Part shown: piece after piece, positions 24,751 to 36,749 of the stretch | Layout: each line of letters starts with the position of its first letter | How positions within the stretch are numbered: the stretch's first letter is position 1 | Source: Rallus limicola | Lineage: Eukaryota; Chordata; Aves; Gruiformes; Rallidae | NCBI GenBank assembly: GCA_022605955.1 | Contig: JAKCOZ010000632.1 | Coordinates: forward strand, 1-64,000 | Direction of reading: 5' to 3' | Length of the DNA stretch: 64,000 bases | The notes under the pieces: model-generated | The model's input: only the letters and a program-made list of their open reading frames with translations | Told to the model about the DNA's origin: nothing | Database searches by the model: none | Made by a program: the position numbers and the translations under genes

Positions 24751-25425
24751 CGTAGGAGGTTCCAGGCATGTTCCCTCTTTCCAGGCAAAGGAAAAGGCTG
24801 AGAGCCAAAGTGACAGGGTCTGCTTGTGTGTCCTGTTAGGAGGTTTCAGACAAGCTATGCCTTTCAGGCCTAGCTTCTTTACTTTGGGAGTTATTGGTGG
24901 ACGTTTAGCATGTTTTGAACTGCAGTCTGCTAGGGCCGAGAAAAGCACCGTAGGAGGTTCCAGGCATGTTCCCTCTTTCCAGGCAAAGGAAAAGGCTGAG
25001 AGCCAAAGTGACAGGGTCTGCTTGTGTGTCCTGTTAGGAGGTTTCAGACAAGCTATGCCTTTCAGTCCTAGCTTCTTTACTTTGGGAGTTATTGCTGGAC
25101 GTTTAGCATGTTTTGAACTGCAGTCTGCTAGGGCCGAGAAAAGCACCGTAGGAGGTTCCAGGCATGTTCCCTCTTTCCAGGCAAAGGAAAAGGCTGAGAG
25201 CCAAAGTGACAGGGTCTGCTTGTGTGTCCTGTTAGGAGGTTTCAGACAAGCTATGCCTTTCAGTCCTAGCTTCTTTACTTTGGGAGTTATTGCTGGACGT
25301 TTAGCATGTTTTGAACTGCAGTCTGCTAGGGCCGAGAAAAGCACCGTAGGAGGTTCCAGGCATGTTCCCTCTTTCCAGGCAAAGGAAAAGGCTGAGAGCC
25401 AAAGTGACAGGGTCTGCTTGTGTGT
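24055..25425 (+). repeat. 3-monomer tandem duplication, period 594 bp
   Basis: The rare TATTGGTGG variant recurs at 24298 and 24892, exactly 594 bp apart. The neighbouring diagnostic sites keep the same order in both copies and in a further partial copy. Agreement ends near 25429, where site 84 changes to A. The duplication lies at the downstream end of block copy 1 and is absent from copy 3 near 28.3 kb, so it arose after or independently of the larger duplication. Confidence 0.82.
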
Positions 25426-25549
25426 CCTGTTAAGAGGTTTCAGACAAGCTATGCCTTTCAGGCCTAGCTTCTTTACTTTGGGAGTTATTGCTGGACGTTT
25501 AGCATGTTTTGAACTGCAGTCTGCTAGGGCCGAGAAAAGCACCGTAGGA

Positions 25550-26610
25550 GCTTCCAGGCATGTTCCCTCTTTCCAGGCAAAGGAAAAGGCTGAGAGCCAA
25601 AGTGACAGGGTCTGCTTGTGTGTCCTGTTAGGAGGTTTCAGACAAGCTATGCCTTTCAGTCCTAGCTTCTTTACCTTGGGTGTTATTGCAGGACGTTTAG
25701 CATGTTTTGAACTGCAGTCTGCTAGGGCCGAGAAAAGCACCGTAGGAGCTTCCAGGCATGTTCCCTCTTTCCAGGCAAAGGAAAAGGCTGAGAGCCAAAG
25801 TGACAGGGTCTGCTTGTGTGTCCTGGTAGGAGGTTTCAGACAAGCTATGCCTTTCAGTCCTAGCTTCTTTACTTTGGGAGTTATTGCTGGACGTTTAGCA
25901 TGTTTTGAACTGCAGTCTGCTAGGGCCGAGAAAAGCACCGTAGGAGCTTCCAGGCATGTTCCCTCTTTCCAGGCAAAGGAAAAGGCTGAGAGCCAAAGTG
26001 ACAGGGTCTGCTTGTGTGTCCTGTTAGGAGGTTTCAGACAAGCTTTGCCTTTCAGTCCTAGCTTCTTTACTTTGGGAGTTATTGCTGGACGTTTAGCATG
26101 TTTTGAACTGCAGTCTGCTAGGGCCGAGAAAAGCACCGTAGGAGCTTCCAGGCATGTTCCCTCTTTCCAGGCAAAGGAAAAGGCTGAGAGCCAAAGTGAC
26201 AGGGTCTGCTTGTGTGTCCTGTTAGGAGGTTTCAGACAAGCTATGCCTTTCATGCCTAGCTTCTTTACTTTGGGAGTTATTGCTGGACGTTTAGCATGTT
26301 TTGATCTGCAGTGTGCTAGGGCCGAGAAAAGCACCGTAGGAGGTTCCAGGCATGTTCCCTCTTTCCAGGAAAAGGAAAAGGCTGAGAGCCAAAGTGACAG
26401 GGTCTGCTTGTGTGTCCTGTTAGGAGGTTTCAGACAAGCTATGCCTTTCAGTCCTAGCTTCTTTACTTTGGGAGTTATTGCTGGACGTTTAGCATGTTTT
26501 GAACTGCAGTCTGCTAGGGCCGAGAAAAGCACCGTAGGAGGTTCCAGGCATGTTCCCTCTTTCCAGGCAAAGGAAAAGGCTGAGAGCCAAAGTGACAGGG
26601 TCTGCTTGTG
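25550..26610 (+). repeat. Variant-rich block, copy 2 of 3 (shorter)
   Basis: ACCTTGGGTG recurs at 25673 and TTTTGATCTG near 26299, both 2376 bp (12 monomers) after copy 1. CCTGGTAGG, AAGCTTTGCC and CCAGGAAAAGG lie at the expected places. The match ends near 26610, where site 84 is A rather than G, and the TATTGGTGG monomer is missing. TATTGCAGG near 25686 is private to this copy. Confidence 0.83.
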
Positions 26611-27219
26611 TGTCCTGTTAAGAGGTTTCAGACAAGCTATGCCTTTCAGGCCTAGCTTCTTTACTTTGGGAGTTATTGCTGGACGTTTAGCATGTTTTGA
26701 ACTGCAGTCTGCTAGGGCCGAGAAAAGCACCGTAGGAGGTTCCAGGCATGTTCCCTCTTTCCAGGCAAAGGAAAAGGCTGAGAGCCAAAGTGACAGGGTC
26801 TGCTTGTGTGTCCTGTTAGGAGGTTTCAGACAAGCTATGCCTTTCAGTCCTAGCTTCTTTACTTTGGGAGTTATTGCTGGACGTTTAGCATGTTTTGAAC
26901 TGCAGTCTGCTAGGGCCGAGAAAAGCACCGTAGGAGCTTCCAGGCATGTTCCCTCTTTCCAGGCAAAGGAAAAGGCTGAGAGCCAAAGTGACAGGGTCTG
27001 CTTGTGTGTCCTGTTAGGAGGTTTCAGACAAGCTATGCCTTTCAGTCCTAGCTTCTTTACTTTGGGAGTTATTGCTGGACGTTTAGCATGTTTTGAACTG
27101 CAGTCTGCTAGGGCCGAGAAAAGCACCGTAGGAGCTTCCAGGCATGTTCCCTCTTTCCAGGCAAAGGAAAAGGCTGAGAGCCAAAGTGACAGGGTCTGCT
27201 TGTGTGTCCTGTTAGGAGG

Positions 27220-28710
27220 TTTCAGACAAGCTATGCCTTTCAGTCCTAGCTTCTTTACCTTGGGTGTTATTGCTGGACGTTTAGCATGTTTTGAACTGCA
27301 GTCTGCTAGGGCCGAGAAAAGCACCGTAGGAGCTTCCAGGCATGTTCCCTCTTTCCAGGCAAAGGAAAAGGCTGAGAGCCAAAGTGACAGGGTCTGCTTG
27401 TGTGTCCTGGTAGGAGGTTTCAGACAAGCTATGCCTTTCAGTCCTAGCTTCTTTACTTTGGGAGTTATTGCTGGACGTTTAGCATGTTTTGAACTGCAGT
27501 CTGCTAGGGCCGAGAAAAGCACCGTAGGAGCTTCCAGGCATGTTCCCTCTTTCCAGGCAAAGGAAAAGGCTGAGAGCCAAAGTGACAGGGTCTGCTTGTG
27601 TGTCCTGTTAGGAGGTTTCAGACAAGCTTTGCCTTTCAGTCCTAGCTTCTTTACTTTGGGAGTTATTGCTGGACGTTTAGCATGTTTTGAACTGCAGTCT
27701 GCTAGGGCCGAGAAAAGCACCGTAGGAGCTTCCAGGCATGTTCCCTCTTTCCAGGCAAAGGAAAAGGCTGAGAGCCAAAGTGACAGGGTCTGCTTGTGTG
27801 TCCTGTTAGGAGGTTTCAGACAAGCTATGCCTTTCATGCCTAGCTTCTTTACTTTGGGAGTTATTGCTGGACGTTTAGCATGTTTTGATCTGCAGTGTGC
27901 TAGGGCCGAGAAAAGCACCGTAGGAGGTTCCAGGCATGTTCCCTCTTTCCAGGAAAAGGAAAAGGCTGAGAGCCAAAGTGACAGGGTCTGCTTGTGTGTC
28001 CTGTTAGGAGGTTTCAGACAAGCTATGCCTTTCAGTCCTAGCTTCTTTACTTTGGGAGTTATTGCTGGACGTTTAGCATGTTTTGAACTGCAGTCTGCTA
28101 GGGCCGAGAAAAGCACCGTAGGAGGTTCCAGGCATGTTCCCTCTTTCCAGGCAAAGGAAAAGGCTGAGAGCCAAAGTGACAGGGTCTGCTTGTGTGTCCT
28201 GTTAGGAGGTTTCAGACAAGCTATGCCTTTCAGGCCTAGCTTCTTTACTTTGGGAGTTATTGGTGGACGTTTAGCATGTTTTGAACTGCAGTCTGCTAGG
28301 GCCGAGAAAAGCACCGTAGGAGGTTCCAGGCATGTTCCCTCTTTCCAGGCAAAGGAAAAGGCTGAGAGCCAAAGTGACAGGGTCTGCTTGTGTGTCCTGT
28401 TAGGAGGTTTCAGACAAGCTATGCCTTTCAGTCCTAGCTTCTTTACTTTGGGAGTTATTGCTGGACGTTTAGCATGTTTTGAACTGCAGTCTGCTAGGGC
28501 CGAGAAAAGCACCGTAGGAGGTTCCAGGCATGTTCCCTCTTTCCAGGCAAAGGAAAAGGCTGAGAGCCAAAGTGACAGGGTCTGCTTGTGTGTCCTGTTA
28601 GGAGGTTTCAGACAAGCTATGCCTTTCAGTCCTAGCTTCTTTACTTTGGGAGTTATTGCTGGACGTTTAGCATGTTTTGAACTGCAGTCTGCTAGGGCCG
28701 AGAAAAGCAC
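27220..28710 (+). repeat. Variant-rich block, copy 3 of 3
   Basis: The full variant order of copy 1 recurs 3960 bp (20 monomers) downstream: ACCTTGGGTG (27257), AAGCTTTGCC (27626), TTTTGATCTG (about 27883), CCAGGAAAAGG (about 27950) and TATTGGTGG (28258). It lacks the private changes of copy 1. The match ends near 28711, where site 4 differs. Confidence 0.85.
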
Positions 28711-31700
28711 CGTAGGAGCTTCCAGGCATGTTCCCTCTTTCCAGGCAAAGGAAAAGGCTGAGAGCCAAAGTGACAGGGTCTGCTTGTGTGTCCTGTTAAG
28801 AGGTTTCAGACAAGCTATGCCTTTCAGGCCTAGCTTCTTTACTTTGGGAGTTATTGCTGGACGTTTAGCATGTTTTGAACTGCAGTCTGCTAGGGCCGAG
28901 AAAAGCACCGTAGGAGGTTCCAGGCATGTTCCCTCTTTCCAGGCAAAGGAAAAGGCTGAGAGCCAAAGTGACAGGGTCTGCTTGTGTGTCCTGTTAGGAG
29001 GTTTCAGACAAGCTATGCCTTTCATGCCTAGCTTCTTTACTTTGGGAGTTATTGCTGGACGTTTAGCATGTTTTGAACTGCAGTCTGCTAGGGCCGAGAA
29101 AAGCACCGTAGGAGCTTCCAGGCATGTTCCCTCTTTCCAGGCAAAGGAAAAGGCTGAGAGCCAAAGTGACAGGGTCTGCTTGTGTGTCCTGTTAGGAGGT
29201 TTCAGACAAGCTATGCCTTTCATGCCTAGCTTCTTTACTTTGGGAGTTATTGCTGGACGTTTAGCATGTTTTGAACTGCAGTCTGCTAGGGCCGAGAAAA
29301 GCACCGTAGGAGCTTCCAGGCATGTTCCCTCTTTCCAGGCAAAGGAAAAGGCTGAGAGCCAAAGTGACAGGGTCTGCTTGTGTGTCCTGTTAGGAGGTTT
29401 CAGACAAGCTATGCCTTTCAGTCCTAGCTTCTTTACTTTGGGAGTTATTGCTGGACGTTTAGCATGTTTTGAACTGCAGTCTGCTAGGGCCGAGAAAAGC
29501 ACCGTAGGAGCTTCCAGGCATGTTCCCTCTTTCCAGGCAAAGGAAAAGGCTGAGAGCCAAAGTGACAGGGTCTGCTTGTGTGTCCTGTTAGGAGGTTTCA
29601 GACAAGCTATGCCTTTCATGCCTAGCTTCTTTACTTTGGGAGTTATTGCTGGACGTTTAGCATGTTTTGAACTGCAGTCTGCTAGGGCCGAGAAAAGCAC
29701 CGTAGGAGCTTCCAGGCATGTTCCCTCTTTCCAGGCAAAGGAAAAGGCTGAGAGCCAAAGTGACAGGGTCTGCTTGTGTGTCCTGTTAGGAGGTTTCAGA
29801 CAAGCTATGCCTTTCATGCCTAGCTTCTTTACTTTGGGAGTTATTGCTGGACGTTTAGCATGTTTTGAACTGCAGTCTGCTAGGGCCGAGAAAAGCACCG
29901 TAGGAGGTTCCAGGCATGTTCCCTCTTTCCAGGCAAAGGAAAAGGCTGAGAGCCAAAGTGACAGGGTCTGCTTGTGTGTCCTGTTAGGAGGTTTCAGACA
30001 AGCTATGCCTTTCAGTCCTAGCTTCTTTACTTTGGGAGTTATTGCTGGACGTTTAGCATGTTTTGAACTGCAGTCTGCTAGGGCCGAGAAAAGCACCGTA
30101 GGAGCTTCCAGGCATGTTCCCTCTTTCCAGGCAAAGGAAAAGGCTGAGAGCCAAAGTGACAGGGTCTGCTTGTGTGTCCTGTTAGGAGGTTTCAGACAAG
30201 CTATGCCTTTCAGTCCTAGCTTCTTTACTTTGGGAGTTATTGCTGGACGTTTAGCATGTTTTGAACTGCAGTCTGCTAGGGCCGAGAAAAGCACCGTAGG
30301 AGCTTCCAGGCATGTTCCCTCTTTCCAGGCAAAGGAAAAGGCTGAGAGCCAAAGTGACAGGGTCTGCTTGTGTGTCCTGTTAGGAGGTTTCAGACAAGCT
30401 ATGCCTTTCATGCCTAGCTTCTTTACTTTGGGAGTTATTGCTGGACGTTTAGCATGTTTTGAACTGCAGTCTGCTAGGGCCGAGAAAAGCACCGTAGGAG
30501 CTTCCAGGCATGTTCCCTCTTTCCAGGCAAAGGAAAAGGCTGAGAGCCAAAGTGACAGGGTCTGCTTGTGTGTCCTGTTAGGAGGTTTCAGACAAGCTAT
30601 GCCTTTCAGTCCTAGCTTCTTTACTTTGGGAGTTATTGCTGGACGTTTAGCATGTTTTGAACTGCAGTCTGCTAGGGCCGAGAAAAGCACCGTAGGAGCT
30701 TCCAGGCATGTTCCCTCTTTCCAGGCAAAGGAAAAGGCTGAGAGCCAAAGTGACAGGGTCTGCTTGTGTGTCCTGTTAGGAGGTTTCAGACAAGCTATGC
30801 CTTTCAGTCCTAGCTTCTTTACTTTGGGAGTTATTGCTGGACGTTTAGCATGTTTTGAACTGCAGTCTGCCAGGGCCGAGAAAAGCACCGTAGGAGGTTC
30901 CAGGCATGTTCCCTCTTTCCAGGCAAAGGAAAAGGCTGAGAGCCAAAGTGACAGGGTCTGCTTGTGTGTCCTGTTAGGAGGTTTCAGACAAGCTATGCCT
31001 TTCAGTCCTAGCTTCTTTACTTTGGGAGTTATTGCTGGACGTTTAGCATGTTTTGAACTGCAGTCTGCTAGGGCCGAGAAAAGCACCGTAGGAGCTTCCA
31101 GGCATGTTCCCTCTTTCCAGGCAAAGGAAAAGGCTGAGAGCCAAAGTGACAGGGTCTGCTTGTGTGTCCTGTTAGGAGGTTTCAGACAAGCTATGCCTTT
31201 CAGGCCTAGCTTCTTTACTTTGGGAGTTATTGCTGGACGTTTAGCATGTTTTGAACTGCAGTCTGCTAGGGCCGAGAAAAGCACCGTAGGAGCTTCCAGG
31301 CATGTTCCCTCTTTCCAGGCAAAGGAAAAGGCTGAGAGCCAAAGTGACAGGGTCTGCTTGTGTGTCCTGTTAGGAGGTTTCAGACAAGCTATGCCTTTCA
31401 GTCCTAGCTTCTTTACTTTGGGAGTTATTGCTGGACGTTTAGCATGTTTTGAACTGCAGTCTGCTAGGGCCGAGAAAAGCACCGTAGGAGGTTCCAGGCA
31501 TGTTCCCTCTTTCCAGGCAAAGGAAAAGGCTGAGAGCCAAAGTGACAGGGTCTGCTTGTGTGTCCTGTTAAGAGGTTTCAGACAAGCTATGCCTTTCAGG
31601 CCTAGCTTCTTTACTTTGGGAGTTATTGCTGGACGTTTAGCATGTTTTGAACTGCAGTCTGCTAGGGCCGAGAAAAGCACCGTAGGAGCTTCCAGGCATG

Positions 31701-34700
31701 TTCCCTCTTTCCAGGCAAAGGAAAAGGCTGAGAGCCAAAGTGACAGGGTCTGCTTGTGTGTCCTGTTAGGAGGTTTCAGACAAGCTATGCCTTTCATGCC
31801 TAGCTTCTTTACTTTGGGAGTTATTGCTGGACGTTTAGCATGTTTTGAACTGCAGTCTGCTAGGGCCGAAAAAAGCACCGTAGGAGCTTCCAGGCATGTT
31901 CCCTCTTTCCAGGCAAAGGAAAAGGCTGAGAGCCAAAGTGACAGGGTCTGCTTGTGTGTCCTGTTAGGAGGTTTCAGACAAGCTATGCCTTTCATGCCTA
32001 GCTTCTTTACTTTGGGAGTTATTGCTGGACGTTTAGCATGTTTTGAACTGCAGTCTGCTAGGGCCGAGAAAAGCACCGTAGGAGCTTCCAGGCATGTTCC
32101 CTCTTTCCAGGCAAAGGAAAAGGCTGAGAGCCAAAGTGACAGGGTCTGCTTGTGTGTCCTGTTAGGAGGTTTCAGACAAGCTATGCCTTTCAGTCCTAGC
32201 TTCTTTACTTTGGGAGTTATTGCTGGACGTTTAGCATGTTTTGAACTGCAGTCTGCTAGGGCCGAGAAAAGCACCGTAGGAGCTTCCAGGCATGTTCCCT
32301 CTTTCCAGGCAAAGGAAAAGGCTGAGAGCCAAAGTGACAGGGTCTGCTTGTGTGTCCTGTTAGGAGGTTTCAGACAAGCTATGCCTTTCAGTCCTAGCTT
32401 CTTTACTTTGGGAGTTATTGCTGGACGTTTAGCATGTTTTGAACTGCAGTCTGCTAGGGCCGAGAAAAGCACCGTAGGAGCTTCCAGGCATGTTCCCTCT
32501 TTCCAGGCAAAGGAAAAGGCTGAGAGCCAAAGTGACAGGGTCTGCTTGTGTGTCCTGTTAGGAGGTTTCAGACAAGCTATGCCTTTCAGTCCTAGCTTCT
32601 TTACTTTGGGAGTTATTGCTGGACGTTTAGCATGTTTTGAACTGCAGTCTGCTAGGGCCGAGAAAAGCACCGTAGGAGGTTCCAGGCATGTTCCCTCTTT
32701 CCAGGCAAAGGAAAAGGCTGAGAGCCAAAGTGACAGGGTCTGCTTGTGTGTCCTGTTAGGAGGTTTCAGACAAGCTATGCCTTTCAGTCCTAGCTTCTTT
32801 ACTTTGGGAGTTATTGCTGGACGTTTAGCATGTTTTGAACTGCAGTCTGCTAGGGCCGAGAAAAGCACCGTAGGAGCTTCCAGGCATGTTCCCTCTTTCC
32901 AGGCAAAGGAAAAGGCTGAGAGCCAAAGTGACAGGGTCTGCTTGTGTGTCCTGTTAGGAGGTTTCAGACAAGCTATGCCTTTCAGTCCTAGCTTCTTTAC
33001 TTTGGGAGTTATTGCTGGACGTTTAGCATGTTTTGAACTGCAGTCTGCTAGGGCCGAGAAAAGCACCGTAGGAGCTTCCAGGCATGTTCCCTCTTTCCAG
33101 GCAAAGGAAAAGGCTGAGAGCCAAAGTGACAGGGTCTGCTTGTGTGTCCTGTTAGGAGGTTTCAGACAAGCTATGCCTTTCAGTCCTAGCTTCTTTACTT
33201 TGGGAGTTATTGCTGGACGTTTAGCATGTTTTGAACTGCAGTCTGCTAGGGCCGAGATAAGCACCGTAGGAGCTTCCAGGCATGTTCCCTCTTTCCAGGC
33301 AAAGGAAAAGGCTGAGAGCCAAAGTGACAGGGTCTGCTTGTGTGTCCTGTTAGGAGGTTTCAGACAAGCTATGCCTTTCAGTCCTAGCTTCTTTACTTTG
33401 GGAGTTATTGCTGGACGTTTAGCATGTTTTGAACTGCAGTCTGCTAGGGCCGAGAAAAGCACCGTAGGAGCTTCCAGGCATGTTCCCTCTTTCCAGGCAA
33501 AGGAAAAGGCTGAGAGCCAAAGTGACAGGGTCTGTTTGTGTGTCCTGTTAAGAGGTTTCAGACAAGATATGCCTTTCAGTCCTAGCTTCTTTACTTTGGG
33601 AGTTATTGCTGGACGTTTAGCATGTTTTGAACTGCAGTCTGCTAGGGCCGAGAAAAGCACCGTAGGAGCTTCCAGGCATGTTCCCTCTTTCCAGGCAAAG
33701 GAAAAGGCTGAGAGCCAAAGTGACAGGGTCTGCTTGTGTGTCCTGTTAGGAGGTTTCAGACAAGCTATGCCTTTCAGTCCTAGCTTCTTTACTTTGGGAG
33801 TTATTGCTGGACGTTTAGCATGTTTTGAACTGCAGTCTGCTAGGGCCGAGAAAAGCACCGTAGGAGCTTCCAGGCATGTTCCCTCTTTCCAGGCAAAGGA
33901 AAAGGCTGAGAGCCAAAGTGACAGGGTCTGCTTGTGTGTCCTGTTAGGAGGTTTCAGACAAGCTATGCCTTTCAGTCCTAGCTTCTTTACTTTGGGAGTT
34001 ATTGCTGGACGTTTAGCATGTTTTGAACTGCAGTCTGCTAGGGCCGTAAAAAGCACCGTAGGAGGTTCCAGGCATGTTCCCTCTTTCCAGGCAAAGGAAA
34101 AGGCTGAGAGCCAAAGTGACAGGGTCTGCTTGTGTGTCCTGTTAGGAGGTTTCAGACAAGCTATGCCTTTCAGTCCTAGCTTCTTTACTTTGGGAGTTAT
34201 TGCTGGACGTTTAGCATGTTTTGAACTGCAGTCTGCTAGGGCCGAGAAAAGCACCGTAGGAGGTTCCAGGCATGTTCCCTCTTTCCAGGCAAAGGAAAAG
34301 GCTGAGAGCCAAAGTGACAGGGTCTGCTTGTGTGTCCTGTTAGGAGGTTTCAGACAAGCTATGCCTTTCAGGCCTAGCTTCTTTACTTTGGGAGTTATTG
34401 CTGGACGTTTAGCATGTTTTGAACTGCAGTCTGCTAGGGCCGAGAAAAGCACCGTAGGAGCTTCCAGGCATGTTCCCTCTTTCCAGGCAAAGGAAAAGGC
34501 TGAGAGCCAAAGTGACAGGGTCTGCTTGTGTGTCCTGTTAGGAGGTTTCAGACAAGCTATGCCTTTCAGTCCTAGCTTCTTTACTTTGGGAGTTATTGCT
34601 GGACGTTTAGCATGTTTTGAACTGCAGTCTGCTAGGGCCGAGAAAAGCACCGTAGGAGCTTCCAGGCATGTTCCCTCTTTCCAGGCAAAGGAAAAGGCTG

Positions 34701-36749
34701 AGAGCCAAAGTGACAGGGTCTGCTTGTGTGTTCTGTTAGGAGGTTTCAGACAAGCTATGCCTTTCAGTCCTAGCTTCTTTACTTTGGGAGTTATTGCTGG
34801 ACGTTTAGCATGTTTTGAACTGCAGTCTGCTAGGGCCGAGAAAAGCACCGTAGGAGCTTCCAGGCATGTTCCCTCTTTCCAGGCAAAGGAAAAGGCTGAG
34901 AGCCAAAGTGACAGGGTCTGCTTGTGTGTCCTGTTAGGAGGTTTCAGACAAGCTATGCCTTTCAGTCCTAGCTTCTTTACTTTGGGAGTTATTGCTGGAC
35001 GTTTAGCATGTTTTGAACTGCAGTCTGCTAGGGCCGAGAAAAGCACCGTAGGAGGTTCCAGGCATGTTCCCTCTTTCCAGGCAAAGGAAAAGGCTGAGAG
35101 CCAAAGTGACAGGGTCTGCTTGTGTGTCCTGTTAGGAGGTTTCAGACAAGCTATGCCTTTCAGTCCTAGCTTCTTTACTTTGGGAGTTATTGCTGGACGT
35201 TTAGCATGTTTTGAACTGCAGTCTGCTAGGGCCGAGAAAAGCACCGTAGGAGGTTCCAGGCATGTTCCCTCTTTCCAGGCAAAGGAAAAGGCTGAGAGCC
35301 AAAGTGACAGGGTCTGCTTGTGTGTCCTGTTAGGAGGTTTCAGACAAGCTATGCCTTTCATGCCTAGCTTCTTTACTTTGGGAGTTATTGCTGGACGTTT
35401 AGCATGTTTTGAACTGCAGTCTGCTAGGGCCGAGAAAAGCACCGTAGGAGCTTCCAGGCATGTTCCCTCTTTCCAGGCAAAGGAAAAGGCTGAGAGCCAA
35501 AGTGACAGGGTCTGCTTGTGTGTCCTGTTAGGAGGTTTCAGACAAGCTATGCCTTTCAGTCCTAGCTTCTTTACTTTGGGAGTTATTGCTGGACGTTTAG
35601 CATGTTTTGAACTGCAGTCTGCTAGGGCCGAGAAAAGCACCGTAGGAGCTTCCAGGCATGTTCCCTCTTTCCAGGCAAAGGAAAAGGCTGAGAGCCAAAG
35701 TGACAGGGTCTGCTTGTGTGTCCTGTTAGGAGGTTTCAGACAAGCTATGCCTTTCAGTCCTAGCTTCTTTACTTTGGGAGTTATTGCTGGACGTTTAGCA
35801 TGTTTTGAACTGCAGTCTGCTAGGGCCGAGAAAAGCACCGTAGGAGGTTCCAGGCATGTTCCCTCTTTCCAGGCAAAGGAAAAGGCTGAGAGCCAAAGTG
35901 ACAGGGTCTGCTTGTGTGTCCTGTTAGGAGGTTTCAGACAAGCTATGCCTTTCAGTCCTAGCTTCTTTACTTTGGGAGTTATTGCTGGACGTTTAGCATG
36001 TTTTGAACTGCAGTCTGCTAGGGCCGAGAAAAGCACCGTAGGAGGTTCCAGGCATGTTCCCTCTTTCCAGGCAAAGGAAAAGGCTGAGAGCCAAAGTGAC
36101 AGGGTCTGCTTGTGTGTCCTGTTAGGAGGTTTCAGACAAGCTATGCCTTTCATGCCTAGCTTCTTTACTTTGGGAGTTATTGCTGGACGTTTAGCATGTT
36201 TTGAACTGCAGTCTGCTAGGGCCGAGAAAAGCACCGTAGGAGCTTCCAGGCATGTTCCCTCTTTCCAGGCAAAGGAAAAGGCTGAGAGCCAAAGTGACAG
36301 GGTCTGCTTGTGTGTCCTGTTAGGAGGTTTCAGACAAGCTATGCCTTTCAGTCCTAGCTTCTTTACTTTGGGAGTTATTGCTGGACGTTTAGCATGTTTT
36401 GAACTGCAGTCTGCTAGGGCCGAGAAAAGCACCGTAGGAGGTTCCAGGCATGTTCCCTCTTTCCAGGCAAAGGAAAAGGCTGAGAGCCAAAGTGACAGGG
36501 TCTGCTTGTGTGTCCTGTTAGGAGGTTTCAGACAAGCTATGCCTTTCAGTCCTAGCTTCTTTACTTTGGGAGTTATTGCTGGACGTTTAGCATGTTTTGA
36601 ACTGCAGTCTGCTAGGGCCGAGAAAAGCACCGTAGGAGGTTCCAGGCATGTTCCCTCTTTCCAGGCAAAGGAAAAGGCTGAGAGCCAAAGTGACAGGGTC
36701 TGCTTGTGTGTCCTGTTAGGAGGTTTCAGACAAGCTATGCCTTTCAGTC

